Source: Skeletonema tropicum
Taxonomy: Eukaryota; Bacillariophyta; Thalassiosirophyceae; Thalassiosirales; Thalassiosiraceae
Direction: 5' to 3'
DNA: 64,000 nucleotides
NCBI GenBank assembly: GCA_037178625.1
Contig: CM074146.1
Location: forward strand, 1,302,001 to 1,366,000
Shown: one piece after another, positions 27,641 through 39,995 of the stretch
Numbering within the stretch: the stretch's first letter is position 1
How the letters are laid out: each line of letters begins with the position of its first letter
Notes under the pieces: generated by a model
Seen by the model: only the letters and a program-made list of their open reading frames with translations
Told to the model about the DNA's origin: nothing
Databases searched by the model: none
Translations under genes and position numbers: made by a program

Positions 27641-28737
27641 GGGAGCGAGCGACCTTACTTCTCTCTATAATCAATATATGAACCAATATCAGATAAAGTG
27701 GTATTACTATATTACCGAAGCGTGGATGACTACGCTTTCGAATTAACTTCTTCAGCGGATAGCAATAGTAATAGTGAGGATAGGCGGCTTTGTCGATGCA
27801 AAGTTGCGAGTCATTTAGCTCTCCCTCGTTGACACGAGTTTTCTCCTTGAATGGATACGTGTCTCTGTGGGGTCATTCCTCGTTATCTAAAATAGGTAAG
27901 TTTGTACAATTGCTTTCCCTCAGCAAGTGTAGCTGCCGGGTAGGCAGCGGAACAAGCTAAGGGAAAGGAAGGGGAGGACTACGATTCTGTTGTCCTCCCC
28001 AGGTAGGTACTTACCTCCTCACCTCTGTTTTGAAAGAGGGAGGTTTGAGAGACAATATCTCCAATGTTTTTTGCTCTCTTATAGCATACTACCATCTTTT
28101 CGATTCCGATTGTGTCGCGTAGGGTGGTAGAAAGCTCCTCCTCATATATCTGTTGACAGGTTCGACTAGGGATGTAATGAGGGTGGAATCGACCGAGTTT
28201 CAAATAGATGTTTTTGTCATTATCTGAGGTGGTAGATTCTGAGATGGCTTGGGGCAGTGGAGGTGGGTTGCAGACTTTGTAGTTTGCATTTACGAACATT
28301 CGTTTCAGTTGGTCGAAGTCCCATCCTCTGTCGAGCAAGCGTTGGAAGAATAGTCTTGCTACCTCGACATAGTCTTTTTTATCGGTGCACTGCCAATAGT
28401 ATCTCTTGAGTTCGCCAAATATTACCCCTTTCATCGTGTTCCTCTGATGAGCAGAAGATGGCAGTAGGTAGAGGTAGAGGTTCATTGGCTTTTGGTATGT
28501 CTTAGTTGAGACAATACCTTCTGGCGAAATGGAAATGATTAAGTCTAAGAAGATTCCTTTGTCGGCAGGTTCTTCAACCTTCCAACGGAGGATTCCAAAG
28601 TCGTTGATGTCTTGCTTGAGGTCGTGAAAGCGCCTAAGGCTTCCAAGCCATAGGACAGATAGGTCATCGACGAAACGTGCAAGGTCTTGGATTTCTTCCG
28701 AATAGCCAGGGAGGAGTCTAATTTTCTCATGCCAGCC
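27641..28737 (-). mobile_element. PLE copy D, 5'-truncated
   Basis: 3' end GGGAGCGAGCGACC lacks one 8-bp repeat of the terminal GAGCGA motif. It keeps the hammerhead-like fold, the nested hairpin (one stem base changed to A) and the RT C-terminal part (stop at 27,979), and is cut off inside the RT frame just after the VDD region. Copy E follows without spacer. Confidence 0.85.
27702..27773 (-). ncRNA. Hammerhead-like ribozyme, PLE copy D
   Basis: Same sequence and fold as 20-91. Confidence 0.5.
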
Positions 28738-29615
28738 GGGAGCGAGCGAAGCGAGCGACCTTACTTCTCTCTATAATCAATATATGAACCAATATCAGAT
28801 AAAGTGGTATTACTATATTACCGAAGCGTGGATGACTACGCTTTCGAATTAACTTCTTCAGCGGATAGCAATAGTAATAGTGAGGATAGGCGGCTTTGTC
28901 GATGCAAAGTTGCGAGTCATTTAGCTCTCCCTCGTTGACACGAGTTTTCTCCTTGAATGGATACGTGTCTCTGTGGGGTCATTCCTCGTTATCTAAAATA
29001 GGTAAGTTTGTACAATTGCTTTCCCTCAGCAAGTGTAGCTGCCGGGTAGGCAGCGGAACAAGCTGAGGGAAAGGAAGGGGAGGACTACGATTCTGTTGTC
29101 CTCCCCAGGTAGGTACTTACCTCCTCACCTCTGTTTTGAAAGAGGGAGGTTTGAGAGACAATATCTCCAATGTTTTTTGCTCTCTTATAGCATACTACCA
29201 TCTTTTCGATTCCGATTGTGTCGCGTAGGGTGGTAGAAAGCTCCTCCTCATATATCTGTTGACAGGTTCGACTAGGGATGTAATGAGGGTGGAATCGACC
29301 GAGTTTCAAATAGATGTTTTTGTCATTATCTGAGGTGGTAGATTCTGAGATGGCTTGGGGCAGTGGAGGTGGGTTGCAGACTTTGTAGTTTGCATTTACG
29401 AACATTCGTTTCAGTTGGTCGAAGTCCCATCCTCTGTCGAGCAAGCGTTGGAAGAATAGTCTTGCTACCTCGACATAGTCTTTTTTATCGGTGCACTGCC
29501 AATAGTATCTCTTGAGTTCGCCAAATATTACCCCTTTCATCGTGTTCCTCTGATGAGCAGAAGATGGCAGTAGGTAGAGGTAGAGGTTCATTGGCTTTTG
29601 GTATGTCTTAGTTGA
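28738..29615 (-). mobile_element. PLE copy E, 5'-truncated; starts right unit
   Basis: Counterpart of fragment A. It includes the 3' terminus that lies outside the window for A, the ribozyme-like fold, the nested hairpin and the last 168 or so RT codons (stop at 29,085), and is truncated at the same base as A. Confidence 0.88.
28808..28879 (-). ncRNA. Hammerhead-like ribozyme, PLE copy E
   Basis: Same sequence and fold as 20-91. Confidence 0.5.
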
Positions 29616-29885
29616 TGACAGACGAGCTGAGCGGTCGACTGTTTACACCATGGCCTCTCCCATTTTCTGTTGGTAGAGGCACACCATGCTGACGTTGTTG
29701 ATAGGGTGACTTTAGACTGTAGTTAATAAGCTTCTTAGTAAGGTAATCACCATCATGACCAGCTTGGGAAGCAAGTCGAAAAGAACCTTGGTCCAGTTGT
29801 ACGAATGAATGACGTCATTGAAGAGAGAGAGAGGACTCAAACAACAGGAGATGGTGGTGGGAGCGGGCATGAAGCAGCGCGTGTG

Positions 29886-30179
29886 CTATCATAAGGACTC
29901 TGTCCTTCAGACATCATCCTTATCGGGATTCCATGGCACACAGGACTCTTAGTCCCTTTCGGTTGTCACATCCTCACTCATCTGGTGACGCACTTCATCA
30001 CTTTGTTCGGCAGATGGCATCATTCGTGATCCATTGTACTGCTGCATCGTTCGGTCTCATCATCATGTAGGAGTAGATAATAAGCCCTCACTTCTTGTGG
30101 CATCACAATATTAGCACACTCATTCCTTGTCATCATTGCCATCATTGCCTTTCTGGATCTCCTCCATCTTCATGTCGCT
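29886..30179. repeat. Dispersed direct repeat, left copy in right unit
   Basis: Counterpart of 1,098-1,391. The unassigned stretch 29,616-29,885 and the pyrimidine-rich mini-hairpin DNA 30,180-31,393 match 828-1,097 and 1,392-2,605. Confidence 0.7.
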
Positions 30180-31622
30180 TATGTGGTGCTCCATGTGACG
30201 TTCTTACTCTTCGTCTATCGACCTCATCGTTATCATCATTCGAGACTTCACGTCTTCGCCTTTCGCTCTACCTACTTTCTTCGGCTCATCCGCCTCCACC
30301 CATTTCGGGCTGGTTCAACACTTCACCATTTTCACCATGAGGGATCCACCCTCCTCTTCAGTTGCCATCTTCTGGCCTCTCTCTTCATCTACTACGTTTC
30401 GCCTCTATTTCATGCCACTCTGTGTGATTGCCATCTTCTGGCATCATTTCGCCTTTCAGCCTTGTGGCACCACCTTCGCGTTCATCACCTTCGCGTTCTC
30501 ATCATCAGTTATGATTCATCGTGCTCTCAGCGGCACTTTTCACCCTTGGCTCTCCATCATCCAGCAGTGCTTCTCTATACTCTCAGCGGTACATGCCATC
30601 CTTCGCACTCGCACTTTTCATCATCAGGCTGTGCTTGTTCTTCGTGCACATGCCTTCATGCATCTTTGCACTCCGCCTCATCATGTTGCGGTTGTTTCGT
30701 CTCATTGACGGCCATCTCTCACATCGACCTATCTCTTTCAAGAAACTCATATCTTCGTGGTCTCACAACTATCAGTTGGACTGCCGGTCACCCATTTCGG
30801 CCTACCATCTCTTGCAAGCTACCATATCTTCGTAGTCATACGAGCATCACTACTACTTGTTTCGGCCCATCTCCCATGTAGGCCTACTCCCTCGCTACAT
30901 CTCAACCTTTGCGCACCTCCATCATCTATGGACTTCGGCCTTCTACATCATGCATGCGTATCTTCAAGATCATATTCACATCATTTATTATGTGGTCATC
31001 TCCACTTTCAGTGTGATCTCTTCGCCCATCTCCGCCTTTGCGCACCTCCTTGCTCTGTCACCATAATACGGCTGGGCGCTTCACACGCTCCTTTAACTCA
31101 GTCAAGTTCTCCAACACTCCTTCGTGTAGCATCAACATCATTAGTTATGCACCACTCAGTCTACTTATTTCGACGAAGTTCTCCATTATTTCATTCATTA
31201 TTATCACTATGGGCATCACCCACCGTGATTAGCTCTTCGATTGCTTCTTGCGGTGACTCTTCATCACTGCTCTCCGATGACTTATCATGAGTTTCAATCA
31301 TCTATACACGGCATCAAGTCATACGTCTTTTCAAGATTACACTACTCTTTAGTGGTGAAGTTTACACTTCCGCCAACACTTCTCAGCGCACTACTTCCTG
31401 CGAATAAATAAATAAATAAATACAAAGTTAATCAGATTAGATATCTATGATACTAAAAGGGACCTGCTTCGGTACAACTGTACGGTCTTTTCTATTGCCG
31501 AATGGCTTTCCAGACAGCAAGACGGGAAACTTCCCGTAGGAGTCAAGGACTCCTCTTAAACGCCGAAGCGTCTGTAACCAGGTGAGAGTGCTCCTGCGAC
31601 ACATAGTTGGGACTCAATTCTT

Positions 31623-34600
31623 TCAGTCAGGGTGGTGCTGTTTCCGTTTCTTCCTCTTCGGCGGAGCATGGCGTTGAGTGGTAGCTAACAATGTGGCCTC
31701 CCCAAAAACTACGGACTCTGCATTGCGTTTCTTGTTCAATAGTGAATGTGTCTGTTGCAATGGCGTGGGGTCTGTGACCAAGATTTTCCCCCGAGTTTTG
31801 GGACCTCCCGGGATAATTCGCTTGTTGTTGCGACGTCGCTTTGCGCGCTCCTTGCCTTTTGAGTGCTTAACTGCGGCAGAAGCTTTCTTTGCTGGAAGAG
31901 GTTTGATCTTAGATTGGCCATTTCGGCTCCTCTCATTGCTCTGTGTTGGGCGTTGACGCCGCCTCGATTGGACTGCCCGTACTGCAGGTGGTACAGGCCT
32001 GTTGGTACTCGCTAGCCACAACAGCATCGCCACCCTACTTCGGGTGTCTAACAGCTGGAAATCTCCCTCATTGTACGAGGAAGGGGACAGAGGGATCTGC
32101 TGAGCCAGCATAGTCGCATTAGCGAGGACAAACAATCCACAGTCGTGTCCATTGGTTTGTTTCGGAGAATTGTTGGAGGCATCTTCTAGTGACCACTCTG
32201 CTTTCCAATCGTCGCTCGGTACCCCGTGAAGTTCACTGTATTTGTCCCCCAAATACCTTAACATTGAAGTCAGATACAATTGATTGCCCGGCTTCCTACC
32301 TTGGGAATCCCACAGGGTAATAACCTTTGTTTCTGTATTCGCCCTGAGCAATAGCCAGTGAGTTCTAGAGTGGTTGATCGGCACGAAGATCTCTTTCATC
32401 CCCAAAATCTTATTCTTCCTCCTTAAACGATTTCCCCAGCGTTTAACGCCGTCAAAGTTGTAGGACGGAGCAGACCTGCCGTCAGCCCCCGTACGTAGGA
32501 GGGTTGACATGAAGAATGAGTTGAAGATGTAGACATGTTGCCGATTCACCTTTGGGAGGAGGACTCTGAGGAGATAGCCATTGATAACTTCATCATTTAG
32601 CCACTGAGGGGGTCGCAAAGACCGCATTGCATCACGCCGAACCTTGTCCCCTCCTTGGAGGCATAACTGAAAATTAGCTGGCACGTCCCGCAATAGGGCT
32701 CCAACTTGACAGCGGTGTAAGTCTTCATCCGAGTTCCTTTGCAGAAGCCCAATGCGGTCCTGTTGTTGCGGACTCACAGCCGGTGGGAGAGTTGTAGGAG
32801 GCTGAGTAGGTAGGGCGCCCGGCTGGGCTGGACGCCTTGCTTTTTTCGGGAGAAAGATGGGAGCGAGTTCTTTTGGTTTGCGCGCAGGTGCGGCAGTCTT
32901 TGAAGTACCCGGTGGCTTTGATTTGCGATCTTCTCGTTGCTTGGCACCGGTCGTGCCTTGTCCAGCAGGAGGCTCCAAAAGCCCGCCTGATTCATCCCCC
33001 GCAGCTTGCCTGCTTGCTACCGCTGCGTTCAACCAGTATTGTAGTTCAGAGGTCTGTTTCCCATAGAGCTCGTCCGTCGGAATTTCAAGGAGACATCGTG
33101 CTTCAGCTGAGAGCCCATCAGATCCAAGATTAAGCTGATGTTCGATCTCTCTCAAAATCTCCTCTCTTGAGGCAAGTGCTTTGGTTCCTTGTGTTCGATG
33201 ATGTTTCGTGAGATTCCTACAGATCCACTGTGTATGCGTGAGCGAGAGTAGCTTGTCCAGGAAGCCGCTTGTCCAACTGTCGATGGTCATAAACGAATGG
33301 TTCTTGAGGAGGTGCTCCTTCTGCATCTGGAGAAACTCCTTGGATACTTTCCCCTCCATCACGTTTCTCCATCCAATCCTATCTAAGCTATTGCCCACCC
33401 TACGCATCTGTTGAGACATCCGCCATCCCTGACTATGCACCATGTCAACGAATAGAGTGCTGCCCTGAAGAGAGATAAAAAGGGGTAGCCACTTCTGTAT
33501 GCACGTATGCGTGCAATGTCCCTCCATCCATTCTTGTAGATCGTTTATACTATCGAGCAAGAGCCCCTCCTAATTCGACTCCTACAGCGGTTCAGGTGAT
33601 CCGCTGTTTCAAAGCAACCGCAGTTCGGACATTTATCAGAGGCAGTTTTGTCATATCTGGTTATCATTTGTCCGGTTCCACAATACCCCGAGCATTGTTT
33701 TCGCGTACCAGAGATTGAACATCTTAGGCCTGCGGTCGAGAAGCAGGCGCAACGGTTCCCAAGCAACAGAGTCGAATATGTCAGGGTGTAGGAGTTGTTC
33801 ATCGGCATAGAACTGTCGTGCTTTCACCTTCCCTACATGATACCGTAGGTCCTTTGCTAAGTCTGCAGTCTGTTTGATTCCATCGATGATAACAACCGCT
33901 GCTTCTAGCGGTAGGCTCAGAGTGACCGGGAGAGAGGAGAAATTTTCAATTGCTCTCTTTATGGCTGCTTTTGCCCTGAAATCGCAGTCTACGTTCAGTC
34001 TAGCTTCCAGAGCCAGGCAAGCATAGCCCAAGCTGTCGTCCTGGTGTGCTTTCACATGAGACAGCTTGTGCGCAAGAGCCGAGACACTTTGGATTTTCCG
34101 CAGGACCCGGAGAATGTCGTTGTTTTTTGCCGATCCTGGGACACGATCGTATTTTCTGGAAAACGTAAGAATAGTTCCTTTGTTGTCACAAAAGATGTTT
34201 GCATTGGACAATGGCACTCCATAGTGTTCCTCTATTGTCAATAGGATAAGGTGGATAGCCAACATCCCTAGCTGTTCTCCTCGATAGCTATTTGCCCATT
34301 TAGAGTGCTCCGTGAATTCTCCTTTAAGCCACTGTTGAGACTCTGCGCAGTAAAAAACCCAAGCCGCACCGCAGATCTCTGGCGCCAACTTTTTCATGTA
34401 TGACCCGTCTGTACAACAGAACAATGAGCCTCGTTGAATAGCTTCCACAATCCACGAGGGATCCGATGAGAAGCTGATACTATCCCACATCCATTCCCCC
34501 CCTTTACTGCGGAGACGCTCAAGAAATGTAGTAGGGGCTACGACTTCTGGCTGACTGGCCAGTGGCGGTCCTTGTGCTAGCAGTTTGATGGAACCATCTT

Positions 34601-37600
34601 CGTATTCCAGAATCGTCGTTGGTACCACTGATGAAGCGGGCTCATCCAGCACTCGGACTGGCTGCATGATCGACACTCTGTCATTCGATTCCACGTCGTG
34701 AGCGTATTCATAAATCGTATCATCCGAATGTATCTCCACTGTCCGTGTGTCCGTGTTGAGGAAGTGACGCCAGATCCGTTTAGATGGGTTGATCCAATCT
34801 CCAAGTGGCTCCTTAAGAAACAACGATTTGCTATCAGTCAAACGTTGCAGGGATCTCTTCCACAATTTCCAATCTGCTTCCGTCGGATATTCCATGCCAA
34901 ATTCCAGTGTTGACCGCTGTTTGCCAAGGCGCCCTTCAGGTGAGTCCTTCCAATGCCCATCAAGCAGATACTGCTCTAGATATCGTCCATTTGGCGTAGT
35001 CACGTCAGAGAGGAACATTGCCTCCTGAGCTTTCCTCACTCTATTGACTCGCTGTAGCTCCGTCCCTCGTAGACCCAGTTCAACCATGCAGTCCATAATA
35101 GCCCTATCCTTGTTCCTCGGGATGGGGATGTCATCATATTGCAGATCCAGCACGATTCCCAGTTCGTCTATCTTCTCCCATAGGGCTTTCGCCCATGCGT
35201 TGGTTGATAAATGACCCCAAACTTCAAAGTCATAGTTGAAGGGACAGTCCGGTACCCCTATTTCCACTTGGAGGTGTTCCATAACTGCTCTTAAAGTGAT
35301 CCCTAGGGCTGAAGTTGTTCCATAGTGTTGCAAGAATGAAGATAAAGTAGCAGCCGCAGTTTCCACAGTCAAGTCGTAGAGACCGATTCCACCAAACGTG
35401 GCCGGCAGGTATCTCCATTCCTTGGTAATTGATCGGTTGACACCTAGGTTGCTTAACATATAGAAATCTGCTGCCATCAATCCTTTTTTGAGCTCAGGGA
35501 TTGACGCCGAGCAGGCCCCCAGACCGTACCTGAGTCCAGACCATAGCTGATTGGTGTAGCTCATCCACACCGAACGAGTTGGTATTTGCCCGCTCTTAAT
35601 CTGAGCCGTCCACGTTGTCATTTTTTCTCTCATCTGCTCGAAGTGTTGGTCTGGTTTCCCGTCCGGTCTAGCGTAGAGACCTAAGTTGTTGTCAGCTTTA
35701 TTCGATGGCAACCTATCTATCGGCGCAGTGCCCCCGTCGGTAGTAGGGACGTGGAAAATCAAGTCATCCAGTTCACTCATGTCAACCTCTTCGCCGTCTG
35801 AGGGCATCGCTTTTTGATCCGTGTAACACCAGCCGCCCTTTCCATCGGGTGTTTGATCGTGTATTGTAACTCCACATTTGTCTGGTTTCAAAGCGCCACC
35901 CGTTTCCCCTAAAGCACCTGCCCAATCCGAGATTGACTCTTGCCCTCTAGCACTTGTCGAGATAATGTCATCGTCAGCTCTAAGGCCTTCCCACAAATTG
36001 GTATCATCAACATACAGGATTCCCACCTGATTAATCTTTTTATGTGAGATTGGACACTTCACTTCCACTCCATGCCCATTAGTTTTGTGGGTATTAATCA
36101 TGACCGTGCTGATCTGTTGCCATGTCGGAGGAGCTGCACCGTTCCCTTGAGCGAGACCGTGTTTCCCGTCCTCTTTTCCACCAAAATATGAAGAGGATTG
36201 GCCAAAACCAGTTCGTAGAAAAAACTCCATATTATGCAAAGGGCGGAGCATCGACAGTGCCGCACATTTGGGCACTTTAAACGCCTGTAGAGTGAGGCTG
36301 GCGATAGGAAGAGCAACCCGGTCGTAGCACTGGGCCGCATCAACCTGTGCCACCAGGAGGGGTCTTTTGGTGATTCGGGCAATGTCGTACATCAATACTT
36401 GTTGCAGGATTGCATCTTCTGCCGTGCGTCCCTTCCCACTGTAGATCTCCTCCGGGACCATCCCCTTTGCTCGGGCGAAGTCCAGCATGCGATGTCCAAA
36501 AATCAACTTATTACAGAAATTGAAGTCAGCCTCAAGCAAGAGAATAGCTCTCAGTTTATTCACCAACGCCACACCTGCAATCTTCTCGAGCATTACCGAC
36601 AGACCCCGAGCCCAACGTTCTGGGCCGGTTCCTGTTTGAATCATAAGAGAGAACTTCTTTGCTAGCAGCCTGGAAAGGTCGTCATCGTAGGCTATCGACT
36701 TATAGTGACCAAAATGCAGCCCCGATATCGAGGATGACGTTCTTTCTTTCACTTTCTTCCAGTAATATTGGTAGTCCTCCTGTGAAACGACAACGGAAAT
36801 CTCACCATCGCCAATTTTTTTCCAGATGGCTGCGATTTCGTCCAGTATCAGTATTGTGCGTTGATCTGTGTCTGGGGGAGGGGCGAAAGATCCCTCAAGG
36901 ATTTCTATCGCTGCATTTGTGTCGGCGTAGACTCCCAGGAGGTCGAATAGTACCCCTTGGCAAACTGGGGCAGAAGTAGCCCGTCCAAACCTTGTGCGGA
37001 GTTCTGCCTTTAGTGCCTCTTCAATCGATTCTTTTGTGGCGTGCTCGACAACTTTCCCGTCTGCTTGTGTAACTTCCACTCTTGTAACATTCATCACTCC
37101 TTGCTGCTTTGTTGCTCGTTTAATCCCCTGCCACTGTTTTCTTTGAGCCTCCCCTTTGAGGATCAGCTCCACCCTCTTGGCTTCATCAAACCGTTCATTT
37201 ATCACAGCATCGGTCAACTTCTCGTGTAGAAAATGTTTTCTGAGGTAAGGTGATTCAGCCATGAGTTCTCGTGTGCGTTTTTTGGTCTCCTTGTACAGCT
37301 TAACCACTTCATCCACAGGGTACCGAAGACAGTCCTCCATTCCTTTGCGCCTAGCGAATCTTCTCAAATTGCCCCAATTGACCTTTTTTCCTTGGTGATG
37401 TCGTAGTATCCATTTCAGGAGGTGGCATTTATCCATCCACGATTGTATTGCTGGAGAGAACTCATAATGCGCCGGGTAAATCACTCTGCATTTCGCCTCT
37501 GCGTGTAGCATCTCCTCTTCAATCATGTTGTCCAGGATTTCCATCTTGGACACCACTTCAGCCGAGGGCGGGAATGAGGCTATCCTACTTACTTCTTTGA

Positions 37601-38990
37601 GCTTCTGGGGGATGCGTCTATCGCTGAAGCCTTTTTTTAATTGTGCAAGGTACTTCACTCTTATCCGCGGCACCTTTGAGTTAAGCTTTCTAGCCTTCGG
37701 TGGCACAATACGACAAATAGAAGTGCCAATAACCGACCTCATCTGTAGGTCGACAACCACTGGCCGGTGATCTCCCAAATCACCGTCGAACGGTAAGTAG
37801 CTGGCTCCAGTTAGTTCAACGTCGTCCGAGATCCATATACCGTCGATGGCACCATTCTTTTGGCTGTTGCCTCGAAAATGTGTAGCAGGACCTCTTCTTC
37901 CGGGGACCATACGGTGCACTGCTTCCCTCATGCGGATATCATCCTCTGCAAGTCGTTTACTGAGGACTCCATCCAACACATTCTCATTAGCATCCATCAT
38001 CAGAACAACCCTGTCTCCTTTGCTTCGCCACCGTTTGATGGCATCGACAATGTGTCTCCGGAACAGATCCTTGGGGTTGGTCTTCAGCTGGTGCGATTGG
38101 ATGTATCTCTCAATATGTTGATAGTATGTACCAACCCCTTCTGATTTACAGGGCGCGTAGGCACTTAAGAAGACTGTTCTCACGCCATTGACCGGCTCCG
38201 TCCTATACCAGCTGAACATTCCCAGCTCAGTGGAATCTTTACCGCAGGTCATGGGTAAGCCCGACAACTCGTCTCTAATCACAACTGCTGTCCCCCCCGC
38301 TTGAACATTACCAATGTTCTGAAGTTCCCGAGTGTTCTGAGAATGTACTGATTTGATTCTGTCATCTCCATGTCTTAGCATCGAGGCTACCGTCACTGAT
38401 GATTTTAGATGGTGGAAGTTGGTGTTGGTCTCCTGGAGCCCCAGAACATCCACACCATACGTCCGCAGGACGTGCTTGAGTCTATCTACCTTGTGGTTGT
38501 TGTGCTTCCACAGACTGAGCCCGTTGATATTCAACGACATTATTCGAACTACATCACTGCCCTTCTCCTCCACCCTCAAGTTCCCGTAAATAGGCACAAT
38601 CGTATTCTCCACTGTCTGGCCAAGTGGACGGAGTTCTTTCGTCGAGGAGGTTCTATCTTGTTTCTCCCTCTCTTTGTGCCTATAATCATCAAGCAGTTCA
38701 TTGAGGTCCTTTGCTGACGGATCATCGCACCAACGCTGCCTATTTGCTATGAGCTGCCTCATCGTATCTGCATCTAACTTATCACTTGTATTATTCTTTT
38801 CGCTGCTGTACCTCCCTCTAAATTTGACGTGGTTGCGTGTATTCGAGAGTCGGTACTGTTGTGCACGCCGGGCCGATTTCTTCTGATTGGAGGTACTGCG
38901 GCGAGGTTGTTGCTTACGTTGCCTCTCTTGAATGGATTGGCTCACCTCGGGGTATCGGGCAAAATACCGTAGAGGCTGCCCATTATCCAT
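31623..38990 (-). pseudogene. ORF2 of copy 2, locally frameshifted
   Basis: Same protein as the 2,455-residue ORF2, but one T is added in a T run (33,698-33,701) and one C is lost from a C run (33,564-33,567). Coming from the N-terminus, the frame ends at a stop near 33,651 after RNase H. The 44 or so codons between the two changes, which encode the CCHC zinc motif, are out of frame; after the second change the original frame resumes through the Ulp1 domain. A ribosome would make a 1,779-residue product lacking the zinc motif and protease. Both changes are in homopolymers and cancel, so sequencing or polishing error is a serious alternative. Confidence 0.85.
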
Positions 38991-39883
38991 TACACCATGG
39001 GCCCCACAACACCTATATCAGATGGAGGGGCCTGGGAGAGAGCTGCCTCGGCTTGTGAGACCGAGACGTCGACGCAGTCATTAGATACCAATCTATCAAG
39101 GAATGATTCACCACCGCGATTGTGTAGAATAAATTTGGTGTAGATGCTACACACATCCGAATCCTCACCGCAATACGTATTGCCATTTTCCAAAGTATTG
39201 TCACTGTTGCTATGATTTTGTAGCACAACTTCGACTGTAGACGTCATCCAATTCACAACGCTAAAAGGACTATAGCCCGAAGTGTTGTTATGTGAAAGAG
39301 CGACAAAGGGTCTACTTTGTTGTGTACATCTCCAATTATATTTGTGGCGTACAAGTGCAGCGTCTTCCATGCTAATTTGCTCCAATATAGGTTCTTCATC
39401 ATGCCAAGGTGGGGGCCAAGGTGGTTTAGGTGGGGGAGCTGGGATTGCACCTGTTTGATGTAGTAGATTGTTGGCAGTAATAAGTTGTTGGACTGCTTCC
39501 TCCCTTCTCATCTTCATGCCTTGTTTCCCAACCGATTGTGTCACAACCCGATTGTTGTTCCAGTTTCCCTCCTCTCCATTAATGAAATTAAAAGCCGTCC
39601 ATCCCTGCGTTGTGTCCTTTGACCGGCAGAGTCTTCCATCCCTTAATCCGTCCCTCATTCCTCCGATATCTCCAAAACACCATTCCTGTTTGATGTTGCA
39701 ACCGGCCGGCCACATGGCCCTGCTGCCGCCCTTCCCAAACAATGTGAGTGTAGTTTCAATTGATGCGTACTTTTTTGCCGTAGTAAGTCTCGTTTTTAAG
39801 GAGCCGTTCATATGGTTATTATACATTATAGTGTTGTCGTACCCTGTTCCCAGGGTGCAGTTGGTAGCGGTGTCGGCTGCCAT
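38990..39883 (-). CDS. ORF1 of non-LTR retrotransposon, copy 2
   Basis: 297 residues, identical in translation to 10,202-11,095, with the same TAATG overlap to ORF2. No recognised domain. Confidence 0.8.
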   Translation of the reverse strand: MAADTATNCTLGTGYDNTIMYNNHMNGSLKTRLTTAKKYASIETTLTLFGKGGSRAMWPAGCNIKQEWCFGDIGGMRDGLRDGRLCRSKDTTQGWTAFNFINGEEGNWNNNRVVTQSVGKQGMKMRREEAVQQLITANNLLHQTGAIPAPPPKPPWPPPWHDEEPILEQISMEDAALVRHKYNWRCTQQSRPFVALSHNNTSGYSPFSVVNWMTSTVEVVLQNHSNSDNTLENGNTYCGEDSDVCSIYTKFILHNRGGESFLDRLVSNDCVDVSVSQAEAALSQAPPSDIGVVGPMV

Positions 39884-39995
39884 GGTTCACGTCGATCGCT
39901 GTAGACGATGTACTAATTCCTACGTAGGTATTTATGTCATTTTTTCATATCTTTTCCGACAACCTGCTTGAGATTGTACTTCTTCCTGCGAATAA

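Larger units (their letters stand above)
31408..39981 (-). mobile_element. Non-LTR retrotransposon, copy 2
   Basis: Copy of 2,620-11,193 carried by the duplication, not a new insertion: it has the same TSD pair (31,394-31,407 and 39,982-39,995) and the same flanks. Differs by two 1-nt changes in ORF2. Confidence 0.93.
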
